Origin: Oceanimonas sp. GK1
GTDB taxonomy: Bacteria; Pseudomonadota; Gammaproteobacteria; Enterobacterales; Aeromonadaceae
Reading direction: 5' to 3'
Length of the DNA stretch: 64,000 bases
NCBI RefSeq assembly: GCF_000243075.1
Contig: NC_016745.1
Span: 921,659-985,658 of the forward strand
Part shown: one piece after another, positions 53,191-60,003 of the stretch
Position numbering within the stretch: the first letter of the stretch is position 1
Layout of the letters: each line of letters opens with the position of its first letter
Notes under the pieces: generated by a model
The model's input: only the letters and a program-made list of their open reading frames with translations
What the model was told of the DNA's origin: nothing
Databases searched by the model: none
Position numbers and translations under genes: made by a program

Positions 53191-53766
53191 TCATGCTTTC
53201 CCAAGGGCGCTTTGGCCTTTCCAGTCTTCCAGCTCGAGCCTGGGTTGCTCGGTGCGAAAGCGGGCATAGAGTTCAATGCCCTGAGAGTCTTCGAGAATAT
53301 CGACCTGTACGCCCCTGGCTTGCAGCAGGGCTTCGTTGCCGGCGGCATTGGTGACATCACCGACCACGACCCGGCCAAAACCACGCATATACAGCAGGGT
53401 GGCGCAGACATCGCAGGGGCTGAGCGAGGTAAACAGCGTGGCCTGGCTGAAATCCAGGCGACCGGCGTCACGAATGGCCGAGGTTTCACCATGGTTGTAG
53501 GGATGGTTTTCCTGCACCAGGGTATTGTGGCCCTTGCCCACAATGCGGCGCGTGGCGGTGTCGATGATCACGGCACCAATGGGGCAGCCGCCTTCGTCAT
53601 AACTCTTTTGGGCCAGCAGCACGGCGATGCGCATAAAGTCGGCGTCACTCAGGCGCTGCACAAAGGCATCGTTGAGCAGTACCGGCAGGCTGGCGGTGGG
53701 CATGTGGGCAATGGCGGTGAGCACGGGCCCGGAAATGGGCGTGTTGTGATCAAACAGGCTGGTCAT
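53191..53766 (-). CDS. Nucleoside/cytosine deaminase, CDA fold
   Basis: Zinc hydrolase of the cytidine deaminase superfamily. The 191-residue product has the zinc and proton-shuttle motifs NHGETSAI (HxE) and SPCDVC (PCxxC). The stretch around them (HGETSAIRDAGRLDF, LFTSLSPCDVCATLLYMRGFGRVVVGD) resembles yeast cytosine deaminase Fcy1, so cytosine to uracil is the likeliest reaction; other purine or pyrimidine bases are possible. The ATG at 53766 follows GGAAGGAG; the open frame beyond is non-coding. Its stop is 4 bases from the stop of the preceding gene (convergent). Confidence 0.85.
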   Translation of the reverse strand: MTSLFDHNTPISGPVLTAIAHMPTASLPVLLNDAFVQRLSDADFMRIAVLLAQKSYDEGGCPIGAVIIDTATRRIVGKGHNTLVQENHPYNHGETSAIRDAGRLDFSQATLFTSLSPCDVCATLLYMRGFGRVVVGDVTNAAGNEALLQARGVQVDILEDSQGIELYARFRTEQPRLELEDWKGQSALGKA

Positions 53767-53793
53767 GAGGGCTCCTTCCAGGTTGGTGGTCAA

Positions 53794-53822
53794 AGGTCGC
53801 CGGCTGTTCAAGCCGGCGACCT
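53794..53822 (-). promoter_or_regulatory. 12-bp hairpin upstream of the deaminase gene
   Basis: AGGTCGCCGGCT (53794-53805) and AGCCGGCGACCT (53811-53822) pair perfectly around 5 bases, 27 bases before the deaminase ATG. No T run follows on either strand. It could be an operator or a leader structure controlling the deaminase. The rest of 53823-53992 holds no clear feature. Confidence 0.5.
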
Positions 53823-53992
53823 GCGGTGATGGCGTGGCGCCGGCGCCTTGGGGCCAGCATAACGCACCGTTGGTTTCACTTGTATCTTTGGGTTTACGCC
53901 GGTGTTTTTGCGGGCTGTTGCGGCGGGGCCGGCTCGGGTAAACTTCGCCCTTTGCCGGCCCCGCCGGTGTGTTGCAATTCAGAGTGTACATC

Positions 53993-55333
53993 ATGTTTAA
54001 AACCGGCCAGTTGCTTACCCTTTCCATTCACAGCCTTACCGACAAGGGCGATGGCATTGCCAGCCATGAGGGCAAGCCCGTTTACGTGGCCGGTGCTCTG
54101 CCCGGCGATGAGGTGGAGGCGCAGGTGACCCTGGCCAAGCCTCGCTATGCCCAGGCCGAACTCAGGCGCGTGCTGGCGTCGGCGCCGGGCCGCTGTGCCG
54201 ACTTCTGCCCCCACACCGCCTGCGGCGGCTGCCAGCTGAGGGTGATGGACTATGCCACCCAGCTCGAGCTGAAGCGCGGGCTGCTGCTGACGGCGCTGGA
54301 GGAGCGGGGCCTGAGCTGCCCGGTGGGCGACATTCTGGGCATGAGCGAGCCCTTTCATTACCGCAACAAGGCCCAGTTTGCGGTGCAGCCCGGTCCCACC
54401 GTCGGCTTTTATGCCAAGCACAGCCACCAGCTGGTGGAAGTGGAGCAGTGTCGAGTGCAGGCGCCGGTAACCGGTGACATTACCGCGCTGGTGCGCCAGT
54501 GGATGCGGGACTGGGCGGTGCCGGCCTTTAACGAGGCGCACCACAGCGGCTGTGTACGTTACCTGATGGTGCGTGACGGGGTGCACAGCGGTGAGCTCAT
54601 GGTGGTGCTGGTGGTGGCGGAAGAGCCGGAAGCCGCGGCCCTGGAGGCCCTGGTGGAGCGGCTGGCGCGAGTGCCCCACATGGCCAGCGTGCAGCTTTGT
54701 CTGAACGAGGCCGCCGGTAACCGGGTGCTGGGCCAGCAGGTGCGTACCCTGTGGGGAGAAAGCACCATTACCGACACCCTGGGCGAGCTGCAATTTGATA
54801 TTTCGGCGTTGTCGTTTTACCAGATCAACCCGCGACAGACCGAGGTGTTGTACCGGGAAGCGGTGCGCTTGGCGGCGCTCTCGGGCACCGAAACCGTGTT
54901 TGATCTCTACAGCGGCATTGGCACCATCAGCCTGTTCCTGGCGCCCCATGCCGCCCGGGTGCACGGCATCGAGCTGGTGTCCGAGGCGGTGGCCGACGCC
55001 GAGCGCAATGCCGCGCGCAACGGCATGACCAACGTCAGCTTTCATCAGGGGGCCGCCGAGCAGCTGGTGCCTGCACTGTATGAGCAGGGGCTGAGCGCCG
55101 ATGTGGTGGTGGTGGATCCGCCGCGCAAGGGCTGCGATGAGCAACTGCTTGGCACGCTGGCGCAAATGCGTCCGGCCCGGCTGGTGTATGTGTCGTGCAA
55201 TCCCAAAAGCCTGGCCCGGGATGCGGCCTGGCTGAGCGAGCACGGTTTTGAGCTGGCCGAGGCCACCCCGGTGGACATGTTCCCCCACACCATGCACGTG
55301 GAAACCGTGGCCCTGTTTACCCTGAAACGATAA
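53993..55333 (+). CDS. rlmD: 23S rRNA (uracil-C5) methyltransferase, RlmD/RlmCD type
   Basis: SAM-dependent enzyme making 5-methyluridine in 23S rRNA (position 1939 for RlmD). The 446-residue product has an N-terminal TRAM domain (about 1-60), a 4Fe-4S cysteine set (CADFCPHTACGGCQ), SAM-binding FDLYSGIGTISLFLA and the catalytic YVSCNPKSLARD. Parts such as FHYRNKAQFAVQ resemble the Gram-positive RlmCD branch, so the exact target base is not certain. The ATG at 53993 is chosen over a start at 53969. Confidence 0.85.
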   Translation: MFKTGQLLTLSIHSLTDKGDGIASHEGKPVYVAGALPGDEVEAQVTLAKPRYAQAELRRVLASAPGRCADFCPHTACGGCQLRVMDYATQLELKRGLLLTALEERGLSCPVGDILGMSEPFHYRNKAQFAVQPGPTVGFYAKHSHQLVEVEQCRVQAPVTGDITALVRQWMRDWAVPAFNEAHHSGCVRYLMVRDGVHSGELMVVLVVAEEPEAAALEALVERLARVPHMASVQLCLNEAAGNRVLGQQVRTLWGESTITDTLGELQFDISALSFYQINPRQTEVLYREAVRLAALSGTETVFDLYSGIGTISLFLAPHAARVHGIELVSEAVADAERNAARNGMTNVSFHQGAAEQLVPALYEQGLSADVVVVDPPRKGCDEQLLGTLAQMRPARLVYVSCNPKSLARDAAWLSEHGFELAEATPVDMFPHTMHVETVALFTLKR

Positions 55334-55336
55334 CGC

Positions 55337-55367
55337 TTGCCATAAATACAATTGATAACTATTATCA
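55337..55367 (+). promoter_or_regulatory. Promoter with overlapping Fur-like box
   Basis: TTGCCA (55337-55342), a 17-base spacer and TATTAT (55360-55365) form a strong promoter. TGATAACTATTATCA (55353-55367) matches the 7-1-7 Fur core TGATAAT-N-ATTATCA in all but one base and covers the -10. Binding there would block RNA polymerase, so the following gene should be induced by iron limitation. Confidence 0.65.
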
Positions 55368-55389
55368 CCTTCTTAATCAGGAGGTGATC

Positions 55390-55590
55390 ATGGTGGTATT
55401 ACTGGTCGTGGGCTGGCTAACCCTGGTGTGGTGGGTGCCGGCGTCGTCACTGACCCTGTGGCTGAGCGCGGGCTTTGCGTTGTTTGCCCTGTTACTGGCC
55501 ATGCCGTCGGTCAGCCGGCACTGGTACTGGCTGCCGGTGGGCGGCCTGGCTGGGCTGGGATTGTTGCTGGCCATGCCCTTTGCTATATAG
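55390..55590 (+). CDS. 66-residue membrane protein, predicted iron-regulated
   Basis: Not recognised. The product is almost entirely hydrophobic: two membrane helices (about 2-22 and 25-40), a short SVSRHWYW segment and a third hydrophobic stretch (about 50-65). The ribosome site AGGAGGTGATC is an 11-base match to the 3' end of 16S rRNA and runs directly into ATG at 55390. A promoter under a Fur-like box lies 23 bases upstream. No iron-transport gene is adjacent. Confidence 0.7.
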   Translation: MVVLLVVGWLTLVWWVPASSLTLWLSAGFALFALLLAMPSVSRHWYWLPVGGLAGLGLLLAMPFAI

Positions 55591-55591
55591 A

Positions 55592-55617
55592 CAAGGCGCA
55601 GCCTTCGCCGCGCCTTG
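55592..55617. terminator. Possible bidirectional terminator
   Basis: CAAGGCGC (55592-55599) and GCGCCTTG (55610-55617) around AGCCTTCGCC, between convergent genes. No T run, so it is uncertain. Confidence 0.4.
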
Positions 55618-55636
55618 GGTGTTCCACCGGCTTTGC

Positions 55637-56200
55637 TCAGTCCGACAAAGAATCAAAAATATTCAGAAAGGTGGGTGCCTTGCTGATATCCAGATCGATA
55701 TGCAAACGCTCGGCCAAATCCCGGGCCGAGATCACGCCGCGGATCTGGTGCTGATCCCGGTCTACGACCAGGCAGTAGGCTTCACCACTGTGCTGTAGTG
55801 TGGCAATCACATCGCCTATGGTGCATTGCTGTAACTGTTCGTGGGCCAGCGCTTTGAGCTGCTCCCGTGGGCGCATCAGATCCGACACCATGATCTCGTG
55901 GCGCAAATCGCCATTGGCGACCCGGCGCATCATGGCCGGGCCCGAGAGTTGTTCCTGTTCAATCAGTCCCACCAGTTCGCCCCGGCTGTCGACCACCAGT
56001 TTAAAGCGGCTGTGTTCGTGCAGCATGATCTCCTGAGTGTGGGCGGCGAGTGTGTCCGCATCGATCACATCGGGTGTGCTGTGGCTGAAGTCTTCCACCA
56101 GCTCCAAAGCCGGGGAGTGGAGATCGGCATGGCCGAAATGACGGGGGTGAACCAGGTGATCCGTGGCATCCACGGCATACAGAGGCAGTGTTTTCATCAT
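55637..56200 (-). CDS. CBS-domain pair protein
   Basis: The 187-residue product has two CBS repeats (about 38-95 and 105-170), with RFKLVVDSRGELVGLIEQEQL and YCLVVDRDQHQIRGVISARDLAERL as the typical halves. CBS pairs bind adenosyl nucleotides and act as energy sensors. No partner domain is fused and the target is unknown. The second ATG at 56197 is equally or better spaced from GAGGA. Confidence 0.85.
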   Translation of the reverse strand: MMKTLPLYAVDATDHLVHPRHFGHADLHSPALELVEDFSHSTPDVIDADTLAAHTQEIMLHEHSRFKLVVDSRGELVGLIEQEQLSGPAMMRRVANGDLRHEIMVSDLMRPREQLKALAHEQLQQCTIGDVIATLQHSGEAYCLVVDRDQHQIRGVISARDLAERLHIDLDISKAPTFLNIFDSLSD

Positions 56201-56273
56201 GTTTTCCTCGCGCGTTCAGAGACGGAGCCCTGAACCAATAAGATCATGGTTGGCCGGCAAGGGGCCGGTCGTG

Positions 56274-56564
56274 TCAGGCGAGAAAAACTGCAGGAGGGGC
56301 GCGGGCAAAATGGTGACGGCGGCCCTGCTTGTCCGCCGGCGGCCAGAACCCCACCCCGGGCAGAGAAAAGCGGCTGTCCGCTAGTACCGGCGTCTGGAAA
56401 AGCAGGCCATGCTCTGGATCATCGGCACCGGAGAAAAGGTCGGCCTCGGCCGGTTGAGTGAGCAGGGTCAGCTGCTGGCTGGAAGGCTGGTCAACGGCGC
56501 TGCCATGGGCGAGCACAGGCTGCGCAAGCAGCAGGCAAAACAGGGAATACAGGATCCAGCGCAT
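56274..56564 (-). CDS. Small exported protein, unknown
   Basis: The 96-residue product (MRWILYSLFCLLLAQPVLA-HGSAVD) has a good signal peptide cleaved after VLA. The mature part has no recognised motif and a Pro/Arg-rich C-terminus. An in-frame GTG lies at 56570. The ribosome site is weak, so the gene is less certain than its neighbours. Confidence 0.45.
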   Translation of the reverse strand: MRWILYSLFCLLLAQPVLAHGSAVDQPSSQQLTLLTQPAEADLFSGADDPEHGLLFQTPVLADSRFSLPGVGFWPPADKQGRRHHFARAPPAVFLA

Positions 56565-56701
56565 GGGCACAGCCGTTACAATTCGTTAACACAACAACGA
56601 TAATGTGTTGGCGAAAGACGGAATGCAATAGCCCGTTGCATATTTTTACAAATCGGGAAGGTTAAAACAGAAGGGATATTACCGGGAGAGTAAAACAATC
56701 G

Positions 56702-56787
56702 TGGTGCGAAGGGGGGGACTTGAACCCCCACGTCCGAAGGACACTAACACCTGAAGCTAGCGCGTCTACCAATTCCGCCACCCTCGC
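56702..56787 (-). tRNA. tRNA-Leu (anticodon CAG), copy 3
   Basis: 86-nt class II tRNA with encoded CCA. Anticodon stem CTAGC / GTTAG encloses TTCAGGT, anticodon CAG. The sequence is very close to E. coli leuPQVT and identical to the two copies upstream. It is last in the transcript. The 131 bases between it and the exported-protein gene show only a short AACAC / GTGTT repeat (about 56589-56610). Confidence 0.96.
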
Positions 56788-56858
56788 ATACCTGATTGTT
56801 CGGCTGTTTGACATGGGCCACCATGATGATATTTGAGCCGTTCGCAAGCCGTTAAGCT

Positions 56859-56944
56859 TGGTGCGAAGGGGGGGACTTGAACCCCCACGTCCGAAGGACA
56901 CTAACACCTGAAGCTAGCGCGTCTACCAATTCCGCCACCCTCGC
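56859..56944 (-). tRNA. tRNA-Leu (anticodon CAG), copy 2
   Basis: Identical to the flanking copies across all 86 nt. Its spacers share the 15-mer ATTGTTCGGCTGTTT (56795-56809 and 56953-56967), placed 7-8 bases from each tRNA 5' end, which points to tandem duplication of tRNA plus spacer. Confidence 0.96.
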
Positions 56945-56995
56945 ATGCTCAAATTGTTCGGCTGTTTTGGATGAGGCCGTCATCGTTTCTCAGTG

Positions 56996-57081
56996 TGGTG
57001 CGAAGGGGGGGACTTGAACCCCCACGTCCGAAGGACACTAACACCTGAAGCTAGCGCGTCTACCAATTCCGCCACCCTCGC
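56996..57081 (-). tRNA. tRNA-Leu (anticodon CAG), copy 1
   Basis: First tRNA of the cluster on the minus strand, 18 bases downstream of its -10 box. Sequence identical to the other two. In E. coli a leuQPV cluster of the same tRNA also lies near rsmC. Confidence 0.96.
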
Positions 57082-57099
57082 CCGTGCTGAGGACTGCGA

Positions 57100-57127
57100 A
57101 TTCTATAGATTTTTTACTGGTCGTCAA
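57100..57127 (-). promoter_or_regulatory. Promoter of the tRNA-Leu cluster
   Basis: On the minus strand TTGACG, a 16-base spacer and TAGAAT, with an A-rich stretch (AAAAAAAGCATA) just upstream that could act as an UP element. Typical of a strong stable-RNA promoter. Confidence 0.75.
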
Positions 57128-57151
57128 TATGCTTTTTTTGCAAAAACATAA

Positions 57152-57174
57152 AAAAAACGGCCTTGCCGGCCGTT
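57152..57174 (-). terminator. Intrinsic terminator of rsmC
   Basis: On the minus strand AAACGGCC-GGCAA-GGCCGTTTTTTT, about 45 bases after the rsmC stop and just before the tRNA promoter. Confidence 0.88.
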
Positions 57175-57218
57175 TGATTAAAAATGGTCCAGTTTCACCA
57201 TGTTCAGGGGGGCAGGGC

Positions 57219-58238
57219 TCAGGCCTGCGCTCGGTAGATCTTGAACCGGCCGTTGGAAGCCAGGGTCTGGCACTGGCCAAAGCGTTGCTCAATCAGCTCC
57301 GGATAAGGCAAAAAGGCGTTGGCCACCAGCAGCAGGCAGCCGCCCGGCTTGAGATAGTCTTTGGCCTGGGTGAGCAGAGTCTCGGTGGTGCTGTAAAAGG
57401 TCTTCAGCCCGGCATGAAAGGGCGGGTTGCTGATGATGCAGTCAAAGCGGCCCTGTACCTGGCTCAGACCATCAGAGGCATATACCTTCGCCTGCAGGCC
57501 ATTTTCGGCCAGGGTCAGGCGGCTGGCCTCCAGTGCCAGGGCGTTGATGTCGATTTGCTCCAGTTCAATGCCGGGATTGCGTTTTAGCAGGCTGGCACCG
57601 ATCACCCCGGCGCCGCAGCCAAAGTCCAGCACCCGGCCGTGCAGCCCGTCTGCGTTGTTGAGCAGCAGCCGAGTGCCTGCATCCAGGTGATCGGCGCTGA
57701 ACACCCCGGGCAGGGTGCAGATGGTGAGCCGCTCCTCTGCCAGCGGGTAGCGGCGTACCCAGTCTGCGGCCACCAGGGGCGGGACGGGGCGGCTCAGCTC
57801 GGCCTGGTAGAGGCTGGCGCGTCGGGCGCTGTCGAGCTTGTTGACCTGCTCGCAATAAGGCGCCAACAACTTGGGGGCGGCCTTGACGCCGCCCTTGTTG
57901 TCGCCGGCCATAAACACCGGGGCGCCGGGGGGCAGCAGCGGCAGGCAGGCGGCCAGCAGGTATTCGGCCTCGGCCTTGGCCTTGGGCATCAGCAGCAGCA
58001 GGCCGGCGGCGGGTTCATTGGCGGGCACGGCGCCAAATTCGGTGTTAACGCCACTGCGGGGGCTCAGCCACTGAAAATAGCGAAAGTCGGTAGTGAATAC
58101 CCGTGGCGCCGGGCCGTGTTCGGCCAGTAGCCCGGGCAGGTTGTCCTCCAGCAGGCCGCACACCAGCAATGGCTGATGGCACAGGGTGTCCAGGTTGCGG
58201 CTCAGCATTTCGCTGACCGGGGTCAGGGCCTCATACAT
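57219..58238 (-). CDS. rsmC: 16S rRNA (guanine-1207 N2) methyltransferase RsmC
   Basis: Methylates G1207 of the small subunit. The 339-residue product has a degenerate N-terminal methyltransferase-like domain and a C-terminal catalytic domain with VLDFGCGAGVIGASL and the NPPFH motif (SNPPFHAGLKT). Its promoter probably uses TATAAT on the minus strand (58271-58276), back to back with the dapA promoter. Confidence 0.94.
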   Translation of the reverse strand: MYEALTPVSEMLSRNLDTLCHQPLLVCGLLEDNLPGLLAEHGPAPRVFTTDFRYFQWLSPRSGVNTEFGAVPANEPAAGLLLLMPKAKAEAEYLLAACLPLLPPGAPVFMAGDNKGGVKAAPKLLAPYCEQVNKLDSARRASLYQAELSRPVPPLVAADWVRRYPLAEERLTICTLPGVFSADHLDAGTRLLLNNADGLHGRVLDFGCGAGVIGASLLKRNPGIELEQIDINALALEASRLTLAENGLQAKVYASDGLSQVQGRFDCIISNPPFHAGLKTFYSTTETLLTQAKDYLKPGGCLLLVANAFLPYPELIEQRFGQCQTLASNGRFKIYRAQA

Positions 58239-58292
58239 CTCGTGTTCCTGCGTTATCTGACAAAATCGGCATTATACATGGCGTGGCCCCCC

Positions 58293-58321
58293 TTGACATT
58301 TGCCGGTGGTTGGCAAAAGAT
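58293..58321 (+). promoter_or_regulatory. dapA promoter
   Basis: A consensus -35, TTGACA (58293-58298), with a weak -10, AAAGAT (58316-58321), at 17 bases. Transcription would start near 58328 and give a leader of about 200 nt. Confidence 0.6.
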
Positions 58322-58350
58322 GCTGTTCAAGGTTTTTTCAGGTGTTCTCC

Positions 58351-58419
58351 ATGCTCATTCCAGTCAAACGCAAACCGGCCAAACCGCTTAAACGTAAAGC
58401 GGCCTGTTTTTTTGCGTGA
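58351..58419 (+). CDS. Putative lysine-rich leader peptide of dapA
   Basis: A 22-codon frame, ATG at 58351 and TGA at 58417-58419, starting about 22 nt into the predicted transcript. An AGGTG site (58340-58344) is correctly spaced. Five codons are AAA lysine (K6, K8, K11, K14, K16), mixed with Arg, Pro and Ala. The frame ends before an intrinsic terminator that precedes dapA. Position, codon content and downstream structures are those of an attenuator leader peptide. It is too short for standard gene finders. Confidence 0.65.
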   Translation: MLIPVKRKPAKPLKRKAACFFA

Positions 58420-58468
58420 CCGACGCCTGATACGTTCAGACCAGCCCTTGTCAAAACCCCGGTTACGC
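58369..58468 (+). promoter_or_regulatory. Alternative RNA structures of the dapA attenuator
   Basis: Pause-type hairpin: CGCAAA (58369-58374) with TTTGCG (58411-58416), and inside it GGCC (58377-58380) with GGCC (58401-58404) and GCTT with AAGC. Antiterminator: GCGTGACCG (58414-58422) pairs over 9 bp, with one G-T, to CGGTTACGC (58460-58468). The antiterminator takes three bases from the terminator left arm and its loop, and competes with the first hairpin for GCG 58414-58416. A ribosome stalled on the lysine codons would leave 58414-58422 free. One at the stop codon would cover it. Confidence 0.6.
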
Positions 58469-58488
58469 TTTCGCGCCCGGGGTTTTTT
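58453..58488 (+). terminator. Attenuator terminator upstream of dapA
   Basis: AAAACCCCGG (58453-58462) and CCGGGGTTTT (58477-58486) form a 10-bp stem with a 14-base loop and a six-T run (58483-58488). It ends about 40 bases before the dapA ATG, between the dapA promoter and the gene, so it must be conditional. Confidence 0.85.
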
Positions 58489-58528
58489 AATTCAAAATTT
58501 AATCCTCTGATCAGGAGAAGGAGTTTCC

Positions 58529-59401
58529 ATGTTTCGCGGTTCTTTAGTTGCCCTGCTTACTCCCTTTGACGGTGACCGGCTCGACGAGGCGGCGCTGCGC
58601 CGGCTGGTTGACTGGCACATCAAGGAGGGTACTCACGGCCTTGTGCCGGTGGGCACCACCGGGGAAAGTCCGACCCTGACTCACGACGAGCACTGCCGGG
58701 TGATTGAAATTGTGGCCGAGCAGGCCGCCGGCCGAGTGCCGGTGATCGCCGGGGCCGGCTCCAACAATCCGGTGGAGGCCATTGAATACAGCGTGTGTGC
58801 CCAGCAGGCGGGCGCCGATGCCACTTTGCACGTGGCCGGTTACTACAACCGCCCAAACCAGGAAGGCCTGTACGCCCACTTCAAGATGCTGCACGATGCC
58901 ACCGAGCTGCCGATCATCGTGTACAACATACCACCCCGCGCCGTGGTCGATATTCAGCCCGCCACCCTGGCCCGCATGGCCGAGCTGCCGCGGATTGTGG
59001 GCGTCAAGGATGCCACCGGCGATCTGAACCGCCCCTGGGCCGAGCGTCAGCTGATTAAAAAGCCCTTTGCCTGGCTGTCGGGCGAGGATGGCACTGCCGT
59101 GTCCTATAACGTGGCCGGTGGCCAGGGCTGCATTTCGGTGACCGCCAACGTGGCGCCCCGGCTGTGTGCCCAGTTGCAGGATCTGACCCTGGCCGGCAAG
59201 TGGGAAGAAGCCCGCGCCCTGCAGGACCGGCTGCTGCCGCTGCACCAGGTATTGTTTGCCGAGCCCAACCCGGCCTGCCCCAAGTACGCCCTGTCGTTGC
59301 TGGGCATGGCCAGCGAGCATTGCCGCATTCCGGTGGTGCCGCTGCAGCAGGACACCAAGGCGCGCATTCGCCGGGTCATGGAAGAGCTGGAACTGATATA
59401 A
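58529..59401 (+). CDS. dapA: 4-hydroxy-tetrahydrodipicolinate synthase DapA
   Basis: Condenses pyruvate with aspartate semialdehyde, the first step specific to lysine and meso-DAP. The 290-residue TIM-barrel enzyme has GTTGESPTL, the YNIPPR strand and the Schiff-base lysine in VGVKDATGD (about 161). A GGAGAAGGAG ribosome site precedes the ATG. DAP made downstream feeds MurE. E. coli dapA is followed by bamC; here an Hfq-like gene is convergent. Confidence 0.95.
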   Translation: MFRGSLVALLTPFDGDRLDEAALRRLVDWHIKEGTHGLVPVGTTGESPTLTHDEHCRVIEIVAEQAAGRVPVIAGAGSNNPVEAIEYSVCAQQAGADATLHVAGYYNRPNQEGLYAHFKMLHDATELPIIVYNIPPRAVVDIQPATLARMAELPRIVGVKDATGDLNRPWAERQLIKKPFAWLSGEDGTAVSYNVAGGQGCISVTANVAPRLCAQLQDLTLAGKWEEARALQDRLLPLHQVLFAEPNPACPKYALSLLGMASEHCRIPVVPLQQDTKARIRRVMEELELI

Positions 59402-59431
59402 AAAATGGCCGCGCAAGCGGCCATTTTTTTG
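59401..59431. terminator. Bidirectional terminator of dapA and the Hfq-like gene
   Basis: AAAAATGGCCGC-GCAA-GCGGCCATTTTTTT, starting at the dapA stop. The A run on the left serves as a T run for the convergent minus-strand gene. Confidence 0.9.
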
Positions 59432-59456
59432 AGCAGGAGTCACCGGCAGAGGCGTA

Positions 59457-59828
59457 TCAGTGATCGTCGCTGCCGTTGTCGTTACCCTGATGCTGATCTT
59501 CCCGGTGGCCGTGGTGATCATGATGGCTGTCGTAGCGGGGACGACGGGGCTTGTTGATGATCACGCCGGTGCGCGGCGGACGGCGGCTGGCCGGTGATAT
59601 GGTGGAAATCTTGGCCTTGTAGATCAGCTGCTGCTGGCCACGAGGATCGGACAGCAAAATGCTGTACTGGTCAAAGGCACTGATCATCCCTTCAAGTTTG
59701 ATACCATTGGTAAGGAAAATGGCGCAGTGGGTCTGGTTCTTGCGCAACCAGTTCAGTGCCGCATCCTGCCCGTTACCCAATGAAAAGGCTTGCTGCAGCG
59801 ATTGGGGGTTCGATGATGGGGCGGTCAT
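59457..59828 (-). CDS. Divergent Hfq-like (Sm fold) protein with His/Asp-rich tail
   Basis: The 123-residue product contains an Sm core (about 21-79). GQDAALNWLRKN aligns with LQDPFLNALRRE of E. coli Hfq, CAIFLTNGIKLEGMISAFDQYSILL with [25 protein letters not shown], and LIYKAKISTISP with MVYKHAISTVVP. Proximal-site Q8, D9 and K56 equivalents (Q21, D22, K71) are kept, H57 is Ala, F42 is Tyr, distal Y25 is Phe, and the rim reads RKNQ instead of RRER. The tail from 98 on is rich in His, Asp and Asn. The usual hfq is found next to miaA and hflX, which are not here, so this is probably a second copy. AAGGAC precedes the ATG. Confidence 0.82.
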   Translation of the reverse strand: MTAPSSNPQSLQQAFSLGNGQDAALNWLRKNQTHCAIFLTNGIKLEGMISAFDQYSILLSDPRGQQQLIYKAKISTISPASRRPPRTGVIINKPRRPRYDSHHDHHGHREDQHQGNDNGSDDH

Positions 59829-59862
59829 GTCGGTCAGTCCTTTTTGTTATTTTTCAATCTTG

Positions 59863-59892
59863 ATTGTGCTTAATGAATGGTCGGCTTGTCAA
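59863..59892 (-). promoter_or_regulatory. Promoter of the Hfq-like gene
   Basis: On the minus strand a consensus TTGACA (59887-59892), an 18-base spacer and CACAAT (59863-59868), about 35 bases before the ATG. Confidence 0.6.
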
Positions 59893-60003
59893 AGCAAAGC
59901 GTAAATAAAATGCCCCTTTCAGCACGCATGTCGCCAAAAGTTCTGGTCCCATTCTGCCGCCATTTCTCTCCCGTTTTAACCGATACAACCAAAAGGAGCC
60001 AAA

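Noticed and set aside
58368..58413. A second intrinsic terminator upstream of dapA, ending in T7
   Set aside because: The T run is itself paired in the hairpin (TTTGCG with CGCAAA) and lies inside the leader frame, so it is better read as the pause hairpin of the attenuator, though some termination there cannot be excluded.
58328..58528. L-box (lysine) riboswitch upstream of dapA
   Set aside because: The leader is long enough, but I see none of the conserved L-box core segments, and the structure is better explained by a short coding frame with alternative hairpins.
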